Shown here: positions 7,112 through 15,826 of the stretch, piece by piece
How positions within the stretch are numbered: position 1 is the first letter of the stretch
Layout of the letters: each line of letters opens with the position of its first letter
From: an uncultured Acetobacteraceae bacterium
Lineage (GTDB): Bacteria > Pseudomonadota > Alphaproteobacteria > Acetobacterales > Acetobacteraceae
Length of the DNA: 32,594 nucleotides
Assembly (NCBI GenBank): GCA_937902425.1
Contig: CALFNB010000024.1
Span: 1 to 32,594, forward strand
Direction: 5' to 3'
The notes under the pieces: model-generated
The model's database searches: none
Told to the model about the DNA's origin: nothing
The model's input: only the letters and a program-made list of their open reading frames with translations
Program-made: the position numbers and the translations under genes

Positions 7112-8680
7112 ATGGTTTCGAGCAGTAGCGGTGGCATGATTCCCGCGAATTCCGACCCCTCTGATTCCGGCGACGGAATTGGCGACGGAATGCCGCGTTT
7201 TTTCGCACGATCGGCGGACGCGGATATCGTCGCCGCCTCTTTCGAGGCGGCCTCGGCGGAATTGCTGCCGCTTTGCGTCGATCTCGACGGCACGCTGGTC
7301 CGCACCGACACGCTGATGGAGGGGATGATCGCGCTTCTGGGCTCCATGGACCCGAGCGCCATCTTCGGTGCGTTCGCCGCCAGCCGGTCCGGGTTCAAGG
7401 CGCGTGTGGCGGACCTCGCGCCCTGCGATCCGGCGTTGCTGCCCTACAACGAGCCGTTGCTGGACTACATCCGCGCCGAACGCGCCAAAGGCCGGCGCAT
7501 CGTGCTCGCCACCGCCGCCAATGAGGCCGTGGCCGAACGCGTCGCCGCGCATTTGGGATTGTTCGACGAGGTCGTCGCCTCGACCACGGGCCACAACCTC
7601 AAAGGTGCCGCGAAAGCCGAGGCGCTGGTCGCCCGCTTCGGTGCCGCCGGTTTCGTTTACGCCGGGGACGCGCGCGCCGACCTCGCGGTGTGGCGGCATG
7701 CCGCGGCGGCGATCCTGGTAAACGTGCCACGCGGCGTCGCGTCGAAGGTACGGACATCGGGGCCGGTGGAACACGCGATCGACGACCGGCCGCCGCGCGC
7801 CGCGGCCCTGCTGCGCGCCATGCGGCCGCACCAATGGGTCAAGAACCTGCTGGTCTTCGTGCCCATCTTCACCGCGAACGCGATGGGGAACCCGCACAGT
7901 TGGGCCGGCGGCATCATGGCTTTCGCGGCGTTTTCCGTTGTCGCCTCCTCGATCTATTTGGCGAACGATTTGCTCGATCTCGCGGCCGACCGGGCGCACC
8001 CGCACAAGCGGCACCGGCCGTTCGCCGCGGGCACCGCGCCGCTGCCGGCCGGTATTGGGCTCTCGCTGGTCCTGTTGGCGGCCGGGGCCGCGATCGCGTG
8101 GCAGGCGGGTATCCTGGCCATCGTTCTCTCCTACGCGGCGATGTCTCTGGGCTATTCCCTCTGGCTCAAACGCCAGCCGCTGGTCGACGTGTTCCTGCTG
8201 GCCGGTCTTTATACCGTTCGGCTGATCGGCGGCGGCGAGGCCACCGGACACTCGCTCTCGCTCTGGTTGCTGGCGTTCGCGAGTTTTCTGTTCCTCAGCC
8301 TCGCCCTGATCAAGCGCGTCGCCGAGGTAATCGACAGCGCGCACCGCTCCGCGCGGGTGGTGTCCGGGCGAGGCTACGGGCCCGGCGATCTGATGATCCT
8401 CGAGCTGTTCGGCGTCTGCTCGACCTTCGCGTCCAGCCTGGTGCTCGCGCTTTATGTGCAGTACGAGACGACCGGCGATCGCTACGCCTCCCCTGCCCTG
8501 CTGTGGGGCATCGTGCCGCTGGCGCTGCTGTGGAGCTGCCGAATGTGGCTGTCCACCACACGCGGTTATATGCACCACGATCCGATCATGTACGCCGCGC
8601 GCGATTGGGTCACCTGGGCGATCGTCGGCGCCATGGTGGCCGTCGTGCTCGCCGCGCGCGCCGGTATGCCGCTGCCATGA
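7112..8680 (+). CDS. HAD phosphatase-UbiA prenyltransferase fusion (DPPR-synthase type)
   Basis: From the ATG at 7112 the protein has 522 residues; 7136 and 7190 are alternative starts and none has a good ribosome site. The N-terminal half is a HAD domain: DLDGTLV (Asp57, Asp59), ATAANEA, a Lys in GHNLKGAAKAEA, and AGDARADLAVW. The second half is an integral membrane UbiA domain opening with MRPHQWVKNLLVFVP. Its catalytic motif is ND-x2-D-x3-D-x2-HP-x-K-x2-RP (Asn285 to Arg302), as in decaprenyl-phosphate 5-phosphoribosyltransferase (Rv3806c type) and the rhizobial NoeC protein. Those enzymes attach phosphoribose to a polyprenyl phosphate, the first step towards polyprenyl-phosphoryl arabinose. 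The fused HAD domain may then remove the 5-phosphate; this is inference. An ArnE/F-like gene follows 22 bases downstream. Confidence 0.85.
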   Translation: MVSSSSGGMIPANSDPSDSGDGIGDGMPRFFARSADADIVAASFEAASAELLPLCVDLDGTLVRTDTLMEGMIALLGSMDPSAIFGAFAASRSGFKARVADLAPCDPALLPYNEPLLDYIRAERAKGRRIVLATAANEAVAERVAAHLGLFDEVVASTTGHNLKGAAKAEALVARFGAAGFVYAGDARADLAVWRHAAAAILVNVPRGVASKVRTSGPVEHAIDDRPPRAAALLRAMRPHQWVKNLLVFVPIFTANAMGNPHSWAGGIMAFAAFSVVASSIYLANDLLDLAADRAHPHKRHRPFAAGTAPLPAGIGLSLVLLAAGAAIAWQAGILAIVLSYAAMSLGYSLWLKRQPLVDVFLLAGLYTVRLIGGGEATGHSLSLWLLAFASFLFLSLALIKRVAEVIDSAHRSARVVSGRGYGPGDLMILELFGVCSTFASSLVLALYVQYETTGDRYASPALLWGIVPLALLWSCRMWLSTTRGYMHHDPIMYAARDWVTWAIVGAMVAVVLAARAGMPLP

Positions 8681-8702
8681 TCCTTCGCGCGAACCGGTGG
8701 CG

Positions 8703-8732
8703 ATGCCCCGGGTGGCCATGCCCCGCGTGGCC
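8703..8732 (+). repeat. 15-bp tandem duplication containing start codons
   Basis: ATGCCCCGGGTGGCC (8703-8717) is followed directly by ATGCCCCGCGTGGCC (8718-8732), one mismatch, and then by another in-frame ATG at 8733. The translated N-terminus is MPRVAMPRVAM. The duplication leaves the true start of the small transporter undecided. Confidence 0.85.
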
Positions 8733-9107
8733 ATGCAAGGCATAATCCTGGCGCTGGCACTGGTGAGCATCTGCATGAGCGCGGTGGCCCAGGTGCTGTT
8801 TAAGGTGGGGATGTCGGGGGCGGCGGTGCGGGCGGCGTTGGCGGATGGTGCCGCACTCGGCGTGATCCGCGCGGTGGCGCTCAATCCGGGCATCGTTGGC
8901 GGCCTGGCGCTGTATGGTCTGGGCACCGTGCTTTGGTTGGGTGTGCTGTCGCGCGCCGAGCTGTCCCAGGCTTATCCGTTCGTCGGCCTGAGTTTCGTCC
9001 TGACCGCGGTGTTTGGCGCGGTGCTGTTCCATGACACGCTGTCGGCCGGACCGATCGCGGGGATCGCGGCGATCGTGGTCGGAGTGTATCTGGTCGGGCG
9101 CGGCTGA
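8703..9107 (+). CDS. Small four-helix transporter, SMR/EamA (ArnE/F-like)
   Basis: The protein has about 134 residues from ATG at 8703, or 124 from 8733. It contains four hydrophobic segments: IILALALVSICMSAVAQVLF, then VGGLALYGLGTVLWLGVLS, AYPFVGLSFVLTAVFGAVLF and IAGIAAIVVGVYLVG. The pattern AQVLFKVGMS after helix 1 and LSQAYPFVGLSFVLTA in helix 3 are typical of the small multidrug resistance/EamA superfamily. In polysaccharide loci, small members such as ArnE/ArnF flip polyprenyl-phosphate-linked pentoses. Its position 22 bases after the HAD-UbiA gene suggests it flips that enzyme's lipid-linked product (inference). A 15-base tandem duplication places three in-frame ATG codons at the 5' end. 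Confidence 0.78.
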   Translation: MPRVAMPRVAMQGIILALALVSICMSAVAQVLFKVGMSGAAVRAALADGAALGVIRAVALNPGIVGGLALYGLGTVLWLGVLSRAELSQAYPFVGLSFVLTAVFGAVLFHDTLSAGPIAGIAAIVVGVYLVGRG

Positions 9108-9202
9108 ACGACGACTCCCCTGACACCATTGCAGGTCGATCTTGCATATCACAGGTCAAACCAGTAGATTCGGACGTTGAATTAAATGGTCGGACCGGTT
9201 CC

Positions 9203-10612
9203 ATGAGCTCGCGATTCGAAACCCTTGGCAATGCCAGCGTGGTGGTTTTTGAGGACGCGAAACCAGTCCTGGCGACTGATCCCTGGCTGGTCGGGACCTG
9301 CTATTTCGGCAGTTGGGCGCTGGATCACCCGCTCTCGCGGCAGCAAATACAGCATATCACCGAGGCTGGCTGGATTTGGATTTCGCATGGCCATCCCGAC
9401 CATTTGCACGATGAGTCCCTGGGGATGTTGCCGGCTGGCAAGCAGTTCCTGCTGCCGGACCATTACGACGGCGATATAGCAACGAATCTGCGGGAACGGG
9501 GGTTCGATGTCACCATTCTCCCATACCGGAGCTGGCACCGGTTGACGCCCGGCGTTCGCGTGATGTGCATCGACAATATCAATCAGGACGCCATTCTGGT
9601 CATTGAGGCCGACGGCTCGCTGATCATCGATCTGAACGACTCGCCATTGTGCGGGGAATTCAATTTTCTCCGCCGCCTGATCAGAGGCTATCCACGCGAG
9701 AAGACCTGGCTGCTCGCGCTGTGCTCGGTCGACGCGGACATGTTTAATTTCGTGGACGAGACCGGTCAGTCGCTGGTCGGGCCGCCGGAGGAACGCAAAC
9801 CAGGGGCGGTGTGGACCGTCGCGCGAACAGCGGCGCAACTGGGCGTTGGTCACTTTTGTTGCTCCTCGTCGCAGCACATTTACGTGCGCGAGGATTCCGT
9901 GTGGGCCAATCCCCACCGCATCAGTTGGGCCGATATGAAGCGCTACTGGTCGCGCCCCGAAGTCGATCTCATCGAGCCGTTTGTCACCGTTGACCTCAAC
10001 AGTGGCGCGTATGTCAGGAACCATCCTCAGCAGATCTCCGATGAAAGCCAGATCACCGCGACGACGGGAGACGACGACTGGTCGGCGCGCCTGACCGCCG
10101 AGGAATGGAACCGCGTTGAAACATTCATGCATAAGTTTCAGTTGATTCGGCGGTATATCGACTTCGTGGAATTTCAGGTCGGCGGCGAAACACGACGTAT
10201 CCCGATTAGCCGGCGCGGCGATGACGCGAATGCCAGGGGCATCGTGTTCCACGTGCCGAAACAGTCGCTGCTGACCACGGTGGAGTATGGCTATCTCGAC
10301 GACCTCCTGATCGGGAATTTCATGAAGGTGCGTCTGGTCAATACCAAACTTTATCCTCGGTTCACGCCGCTGGTGGCGAAAATCGGAGGCAATGCCAAGG
10401 TCTTTACCAGAGGACAGTATTATCGCTTTTTGTCGCGCTATTTCCGCCGGAACCCGGTTGGGATGGTGACGTATCGGACGCAGATCGAATGGGACCAGAT
10501 CATATTGCCGTGGTTCCGCACGCTATCGGAACGTCTCGGGATCAAGCGTCCGTTGAAGTATCTGTACCGGCGTTGGTTGGGTGATCCTGTCGGCACCGGG
10601 AAACCGGTCTGA
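9203..10612 (+). CDS. Metallo-beta-lactamase-fold hydrolase with long C-terminal extension
   Basis: The protein has 469 residues. The metal-binding motif ISHGHPDHLHD gives His62, His64, Asp66 and His67, preceded by a strand ending in ATDPWLVGTCYFGSW (24-38). A later strand IIDLNDSP (141-148) is where family members place a bridging acid. The organisation resembles UlaG-like hydrolases and the MBL part of CMP-N-acetylneuraminate hydroxylase, but the N-terminal Rieske domain of that enzyme is absent. From about residue 230 a large extension has no motif that I recognise; its C-terminus is rich in aromatic and basic residues (YYRFLSRYFRRNP; LKYLYRRWL). No signal peptide or membrane helix is seen. 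Its location after the lipid-pentose genes suggests a sugar-modifying or hydrolytic role, but the substrate is unknown. The ribosome site is weak. Confidence 0.75.
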   Translation: MSSRFETLGNASVVVFEDAKPVLATDPWLVGTCYFGSWALDHPLSRQQIQHITEAGWIWISHGHPDHLHDESLGMLPAGKQFLLPDHYDGDIATNLRERGFDVTILPYRSWHRLTPGVRVMCIDNINQDAILVIEADGSLIIDLNDSPLCGEFNFLRRLIRGYPREKTWLLALCSVDADMFNFVDETGQSLVGPPEERKPGAVWTVARTAAQLGVGHFCCSSSQHIYVREDSVWANPHRISWADMKRYWSRPEVDLIEPFVTVDLNSGAYVRNHPQQISDESQITATTGDDDWSARLTAEEWNRVETFMHKFQLIRRYIDFVEFQVGGETRRIPISRRGDDANARGIVFHVPKQSLLTTVEYGYLDDLLIGNFMKVRLVNTKLYPRFTPLVAKIGGNAKVFTRGQYYRFLSRYFRRNPVGMVTYRTQIEWDQIILPWFRTLSERLGIKRPLKYLYRRWLGDPVGTGKPV

Positions 10613-10723
10613 TAGCGGGCGGAATGTGCCGCACCCGACGTCGTTCGTTCGCGTCCGCGCACGCTCCAGGATAAGCCGAGAGAGCAGGCCCACGCGTCAC
10701 GGTTTGGATGAAAGGTGGTCCGC

Positions 10724-12874
10724 TTACGCGACCGGCGTCGCCTCGGATCGGCTGAATTCGTGAGCAGCCCAGACCCGGTCTCGCATGGACGGTGGCACCA
10801 GATCCACGGGATTGCCTGGTAGACCGCCCAGAGTCTCGAAGAAGAACGCGCAGACCGCTTTGAGATTGTCGAGGAAATTCCTCAACTCGGCCTCGGTCCT
10901 GACATACGGCGTTCGCCGGGCCAGCGACGGGCTGTGATAGTGCAGAGTGAAGACCCGAAATCCGCGCGCCGTCATCGACTGAATCAGGCGGATCTGCTCC
11001 TCCGCGGACACACCTTCGGGCGTCAGTGTGACGGTGTTGGCCAGATGCAGACGCGACAGGATACCCGGCAGGTGCAAACGGATGGCCAGCGGCGAGCGCA
11101 GCGCGCCATGCAACCTCGGTGGCAGTGGGGCGAACAGGCCCAGTTGTCCGCGGGTCATCGGGATGGATGTTATCTCACCGTGTCCGACTTGATACGGGCG
11201 AGCCTCGGTAAACCGGAAGTCGGGCCCACCGCTGGCTCGCAGATCGGCCAACGGCAAGATACTGAAGTCGACCGCGAAGCCGAGGCGGGCCAGCGTGTTC
11301 ATCGTGTGGCGGCCGACACCGTAACGGCCCGCCTTGAAGAACAGCGGCGTGATGCCGAAGTTGCTGTTGATCGTCGTGATGAGGGTGCGCAGCTTGCGTT
11401 CTTCCAGATCAGCCGGAAGATTACCTCCGAACGAGTTGTACTCCGACACTGCCTCCTCGAACGGTGGATTGACCCATGGATGCAGATGCGCGCCAATAGC
11501 ACACCCTTTCCGGTCGAAGATCTCGCGCAGCGGCCCGTAGCCTTCGGCCTGGGAAGCGACCGCGTAGTCGACCAGATAAATCGGGCGCGCACCGTAACCA
11601 TCGAAGATCGCCTGCGCCGAGATCTGCTGACGCATAGAGCTGACATTGGTCAGGGAGCGGTCGAAATCCTTGCTCCAATCGAACTCAGCCTCGGTATCGA
11701 CCACGATGTACAGGCTTGGCGGGTCGTCCGGGAAGGTCGGAACTTCGGTAAAGCGCACGCCGTTGACGGTGAGCGGACCCTGAATGGCGGGCGGTTCCGG
11801 CCGGGGGCGATACCGGCCAAGGCGCGGCTGAACCGGGAACAAACCTGACACCAGAGACCGGGCAATCTGCCAGGTCCGGGGACGGGTTTGGTCGCTCCAG
11901 CGGAAAGAATCGTGATGCCGGGCGGGAATACGGACCTGACCGGCCCGCAGCGAGGCCTGAATCACCCGCCACCATAGCCTGCCCGTGTACTGGGTCACCT
12001 TCCGAAACTGCTCTTGGTCCAACGTGTAGGCATTGGCGAAGCCAGTCACCAGGAGGTTCAGGAAGCCGCCCAGGCGCTCCACGGCCGATTGGTCGGCGAA
12101 AGGTGTCCCGGCGATCAGGTGCTCGGCGACCAGACCGGCCTCGGCGTCGTGGTTCGCGCCCAACAGGTCCGCGTAGACGCCTTTCAGGACGCTGGCGGTC
12201 CGGTCGATCATTTCCGTCCGCCGCGTGCGGGTCAGGTTCAGGTCGTGCTGGCGATAGATGACGAGATACTCCGGCAGCACAGCGATTTCGCCCATTCGCA
12301 TCACGCGGTGGGAGAAATCGAAATCCTCGGCATATTTGAATTCTTCGCGGAGATAGGTGCCGAGATCCTTCACGGTCTCGGCGCGGAACATCATGGAAAC
12401 GTGCCCGACGGGATTGCTGACATGAAGCATCCACTGCAGTACGCGCGGATCAGCGTCGGCGGGTTGCCGGCTGCGCTTGATTTCGCCCCGCTCGAGCACC
12501 GACATCTCGGCGCCGACGATCAACGTGCGCGGATGCCCGTCCAAGAACGCTTTTTGTTTGCCGAACCGGGTCGGCAGGCAAAAATCATCGGCGTCTATCC
12601 GCGCGATATACCGGCCGGCGGCCTCCGACATCGCCCGATTGAGCGAGCCCACAATCCCAAGGTTGCGCGGATTATCCAGAATACGCAGCCGAGGATCAGA
12701 AATCCCGGAAAGGATTTCCAGGGTCCGATCGGTCGAGCCATCGTTCACCACCAGAAGCTCGAAATCCTCGAACGTCTGCGCCAACACGCTCTTGACGCTT
12801 TGCAAAATGTGGAGTTCCGCATTGTACGCGGGCATCAGGACGCTGATCGCGGGAGCCGGTGAATTTAGCGCCAT
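10724..12874 (-). CDS. GT2 glycosyltransferase fused to a polysaccharide deacetylase (WalW-like) domain
   Basis: The protein has 716 residues. The N-terminal domain (about 9-330) is a GT-A family 2 glycosyltransferase. It has ISVLMPAYNAE (10-20), VVNDGSTDRT (42-51), the metal-binding IDADDF (93-98) and the acceptor-base region KYAEDFDFSHR (180-190). The C-terminal domain (about 385-670) resembles the polysaccharide deacetylase-like WalW family linked to exosortase-type exopolysaccharide loci. Its motifs are YIVVDTEAEFDW (389-400, Asp393), IGAHLHPWVNPPF (460-472, His463 and His465), FKAGRYGVG (513-521) and FTLHYHSPS (642-650). The ordered NodB-type Asp-His-His pattern is present. No signal peptide is seen, so the deacetylase half would act in the cytosol on an intermediate, or its role has changed. 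The gene is divergent from the first flippase across 322 bases. Confidence 0.88.
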   Translation of the reverse strand: MALNSPAPAISVLMPAYNAELHILQSVKSVLAQTFEDFELLVVNDGSTDRTLEILSGISDPRLRILDNPRNLGIVGSLNRAMSEAAGRYIARIDADDFCLPTRFGKQKAFLDGHPRTLIVGAEMSVLERGEIKRSRQPADADPRVLQWMLHVSNPVGHVSMMFRAETVKDLGTYLREEFKYAEDFDFSHRVMRMGEIAVLPEYLVIYRQHDLNLTRTRRTEMIDRTASVLKGVYADLLGANHDAEAGLVAEHLIAGTPFADQSAVERLGGFLNLLVTGFANAYTLDQEQFRKVTQYTGRLWWRVIQASLRAGQVRIPARHHDSFRWSDQTRPRTWQIARSLVSGLFPVQPRLGRYRPRPEPPAIQGPLTVNGVRFTEVPTFPDDPPSLYIVVDTEAEFDWSKDFDRSLTNVSSMRQQISAQAIFDGYGARPIYLVDYAVASQAEGYGPLREIFDRKGCAIGAHLHPWVNPPFEEAVSEYNSFGGNLPADLEERKLRTLITTINSNFGITPLFFKAGRYGVGRHTMNTLARLGFAVDFSILPLADLRASGGPDFRFTEARPYQVGHGEITSIPMTRGQLGLFAPLPPRLHGALRSPLAIRLHLPGILSRLHLANTVTLTPEGVSAEEQIRLIQSMTARGFRVFTLHYHSPSLARRTPYVRTEAELRNFLDNLKAVCAFFFETLGGLPGNPVDLVPPSMRDRVWAAHEFSRSEATPVA

Positions 12875-13196
12875 GGTTCAATTATCCTGGCCTCGTGCCC
12901 AATGTCCACTCGGTTGTGCGGCCAGCCATGACAATTCACCGCCCCCGACGCGTCCCCATCGATCTGACCTGTCCGCGGTGCGTGAGCCGCCGATGTCCAG
13001 GCCAGGCACCGTGTAATCACGACGCAATCCGCTTCAGGTCAAGGAAACACCTGGCAACCTCGTGACCGGTTTGGCATTTAGCGGCCGCGGCGTTTCCCGC
13101 GGCTTGCATTTCGCGATCGGAAGCCGGTACATCGATGAGGATCAGAAGCCCGATCGGACAAATTCGCGTGAACCACGATGGCCATGAGCTGACGGT
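12875..13196. promoter_or_regulatory. Divergent intergenic region with a GC hairpin
   Basis: This 322-base gap separates the divergent GT2-deacetylase gene (minus) and first flippase gene (plus). It must hold both promoters. I cannot point to a convincing -35/-10 pair. The only clear structure is a hairpin at 13084-13103: GCCGCGG and CCGCGGC around a six-base loop. It lies about 90 bases before the flippase start and could act in the 5' leader of that transcript. No credible small gene was found here. Confidence 0.5.
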
Positions 13197-14696
13197 ATGA
13201 GTTTGAAGCAGACGATCGTGTCAGCCGTCGGATGGTTCGTCGCCGTCAAAGTATCCGTTCAGCTCGTCACCTGGGCGATGACCCTGGTGGTGATCCGGAT
13301 TCTCTCGCCCGACGACTACGGCCTGATGGCGGTGTCGCAGATCTTCGTGAATTTCATGCTCGGGTTCGGTTCTCTCGGCTTCGGCGATGCGCTGGTGCAG
13401 CAGGGTGAAACCTCCAGGATGGTGGTGGCTCGGCTGTTCGGCGTGCTGCTGGTCTCCGCGCTGGTACTGGGCGCGCTGATGGCGCTGGCGGCGTATCCGA
13501 TCGGGGCGTGGTACCACGATCCACGCCTCGTGCCGCTGATTCAGGTGTCGAGCCTGGGGTTCCTGTTCACCGCCCTGACCGCGCTGCCGCGCGCTTACCT
13601 GACCAAACACCTCAAGGTGCGGCCCATGTTCATCATGGAGCTGTCCTCCGGGCTGGCCGGCGCGGCCGCCGTCATCCTGCTCGCCTTCGGCGGTTATGGC
13701 GTCTGGTCCCTCATGCTGGGCTGGCTCACCACGAACGTGGTCAAGCTGCTTGGCTTCGTCTTGCTGGCCTCGGAATACTACACTTGGCCGCGGTTCGGAA
13801 TCGCCGGCATCGGGCCATTGTTCTCGTTCGGGATTTACCGGACCTTCGAATACATCGTCTGGATGATCTTCGCCTCCGCGGACATCTTGATCATCAGCCG
13901 CCTTCTGGGCCCGGTCGAGGTCGGCGTGTATGTGGTCGCGTCGAATTTCGCGACCATGCCGCTGAACAAGATCGCGCCAATCGTCAACGCGACCGCGTTT
14001 CCGGCGTTCGCGCTGGTCCAGGAGCGGCCCTCCGAGGCCCGGTTCTATGCCTTGAAGGCAGTGCGGATGATGGCGGCGATCGCGGTCCCGCTGTTCTTTG
14101 GCCTCGCCGTCACCGCGCCCGAAGTGGTCGATCTGGTGTTCGGCCCACACTGGGCCGCCGCCAAGCCGGTGCTCGGCGTACTCGCGCTCGCGGTCACGTT
14201 CCGGGCGATCTTGCTGGTGGTACCGAACTTCCTGCAGGGGATCGGCGATTCTCGCGCCAGCTTCTGGTGCAGCGCCATCGGCGCGCTGATCTTTCCGCCC
14301 GCTTTCATCATCGGCTGCCATTGGGGCATCGTCGGCGTCGCCTGGGCGTGGCTTCTGGGCTACCCGATCATGTACGCGGCGAGCGCGATGATCGCGTCCC
14401 GGCGCGGCGGTCTGAACACCCGGTTGTTGCTGCTCGCGCCGGTGCAGCCGATCATCGCGGGCTGCATCATGATGGGCGCCGTCGCCACGACCCGCCCGCT
14501 GCTGTCAGACACGCTGCCGGAGGCCGTGAGTTTCGCGATTTTGGTCATGGTCGGCGCGACGACCTATGGCGGCGTCCTGCTGCTGCTGTTCCGCGGTCTG
14601 GCGATGGAGGTGCTGAAGATTTTCCGGCGTCCCGCATCAGCCGCCGATGCACCGATGCACGATCCAGGCCTGTCCCCCGTGAAGAGCCAGGATTGA
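13197..14696 (+). CDS. MOP-family polysaccharide flippase (Wzx/WzxC type), copy 1
   Basis: The protein has 499 residues with about 12 or more hydrophobic segments. The N-terminus (KQTIVSAVGWFVAVKVSVQL), the IRILSPDDYGLMAVSQIFVN segment and the SFGIYRTFEYIVWMIFASAD region are typical of the PST/MOP group, which moves lipid-linked oligosaccharide repeat units across the inner membrane. The short C-terminal tail (MHDPGLSPVKSQD) is hydrophilic. The ribosome site is poor. The GT2 gene starts eight bases after its stop, so the two are probably translated from one message. Its substrate cannot be read from sequence. Confidence 0.9.
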   Translation: MSLKQTIVSAVGWFVAVKVSVQLVTWAMTLVVIRILSPDDYGLMAVSQIFVNFMLGFGSLGFGDALVQQGETSRMVVARLFGVLLVSALVLGALMALAAYPIGAWYHDPRLVPLIQVSSLGFLFTALTALPRAYLTKHLKVRPMFIMELSSGLAGAAAVILLAFGGYGVWSLMLGWLTTNVVKLLGFVLLASEYYTWPRFGIAGIGPLFSFGIYRTFEYIVWMIFASADILIISRLLGPVEVGVYVVASNFATMPLNKIAPIVNATAFPAFALVQERPSEARFYALKAVRMMAAIAVPLFFGLAVTAPEVVDLVFGPHWAAAKPVLGVLALAVTFRAILLVVPNFLQGIGDSRASFWCSAIGALIFPPAFIIGCHWGIVGVAWAWLLGYPIMYAASAMIASRRGGLNTRLLLLAPVQPIIAGCIMMGAVATTRPLLSDTLPEAVSFAILVMVGATTYGGVLLLLFRGLAMEVLKIFRRPASAADAPMHDPGLSPVKSQD

Positions 14697-14704
14697 CGGT
14701 CGAT

Positions 14705-15685
14705 ATGGATGCGTCCCCGCGCGTTTCGGTCGTGGTGCCGACCTACAACGCTTCCGGCCGGTTGAAGAAGACGATCGAGTCGGTGCTGGCGCAGACCGTG
14801 CCGCCGTTCGAAATCATCATCGTCGACGACGGTTCGACCGATGACACAAAACAGGTCTGCGCACATTTCGGCGGCGCGATCTGCTACCTCGCGGTCGAGA
14901 ACGGTGGTCAGCAGCGGGCACGCAACATCGGTGTCGCGCGTGCCACCGGCGAGTGGATCGCGTTTCTCGATCACGACGATCTTTGGGACCCCGACTATCT
15001 CGCCGAACTGCGAGCGTTCCAGGCACGCCATGCGTTCGATCTCGCCTTCTGCGACAGCCGGACCTTGCGGGAGCGAGAGGACGGGCATGTCATCCAGGAC
15101 GGCACGCGCTTCATGGAACTCGCGCCGGCGGGCTACTGGCAAGGCATGGGCGTTGACCCCGCGGACCGGTGGAGCGTGCTGGAACGTTATGACTACGCGC
15201 ATTTCCTGGAATTCCATCCCGTGCAACCGTCGGTCCTGACGATCCGCGCGGAGCTGTTTCGGGCACTGGGGGGGTTTGATCCACGAATGCGCGGTGTCAG
15301 CGCCGAAGATTTCGAGTTCGAGCTGCGGGCCATCCGGTCGGCACGAATTGGGCTGATCTGGCGGCCACTGGTGACCATTACCCGCCACGCGGGGAACGCC
15401 AGCGTCGATGGCGGCAAGATGGCGATGGATCTGGTTGATTGCCTGCGGTTCGCCCAGAAGCATCACAATCTCAGCACGGCGGAAAGCCGCGCCATCGAAG
15501 CGGAGCTGCAACGACGTTTGCCGCATGCGATGGACGGGGCATTCACGTTGCGGCGGTTCGCGGAACTGTGCGAATACCGGTCGTTGTTGGCCACGAGACC
15601 GGCGATGCGAACCCGGATCAAATGCGGGCTGGCGCGGTTACCCCGGTACGTCGCGAACCTCTGCGCCGATGCCCTCACGAGATGA
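14705..15685 (+). CDS. GT2 family glycosyltransferase
   Basis: The protein has 326 residues from ATG at 14705. The open frame extends far upstream, but that part is a shadow of the flippase gene. The GT-A domain is clear: VSVVVPTYNASGRLKKTIES (residues 7-26), IIVDDGSTDDT, the QQRARNIGVARATGEWIAFL nucleotide-sugar region, and the metal-binding DHDDLWDPDYL. The segment RGVSAEDFEFELRA supplies the usual ED catalytic pair. The C-terminal 90 residues are helical and basic (RTRIKCGLARLPRYV). It probably adds a sugar to the lipid-linked repeat unit on the cytosolic face. It follows the flippase by eight bases. Donor and acceptor are unknown. Confidence 0.9.
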   Translation: MDASPRVSVVVPTYNASGRLKKTIESVLAQTVPPFEIIIVDDGSTDDTKQVCAHFGGAICYLAVENGGQQRARNIGVARATGEWIAFLDHDDLWDPDYLAELRAFQARHAFDLAFCDSRTLREREDGHVIQDGTRFMELAPAGYWQGMGVDPADRWSVLERYDYAHFLEFHPVQPSVLTIRAELFRALGGFDPRMRGVSAEDFEFELRAIRSARIGLIWRPLVTITRHAGNASVDGGKMAMDLVDCLRFAQKHHNLSTAESRAIEAELQRRLPHAMDGAFTLRRFAELCEYRSLLATRPAMRTRIKCGLARLPRYVANLCADALTR

Positions 15686-15826
15686 GGTCTGCCTCGCGGA
15701 AACCTGCCCGGCGACCGCCCGGTTCCGAAGCCTGGGCACAGATGGTATATGCGGTGGAGGGTCTATCATGACTTATCGAATTGTTTGAATGGTTGAAGTT
15801 CGCATGAGCGTTTACGGAACCGGCCG

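Noticed and set aside
7037-8926. Minus-strand frame of 629 residues opposite the HAD-UbiA gene
   Set aside because: No domain, low-complexity composition (Arg, Gly, Gln) and full overlap with a clear membrane enzyme gene.
13508-14704. Long upstream extension of the GT2 frame
   Set aside because: It lies out of frame inside the flippase gene and lacks any motif until the ATG at 14705.
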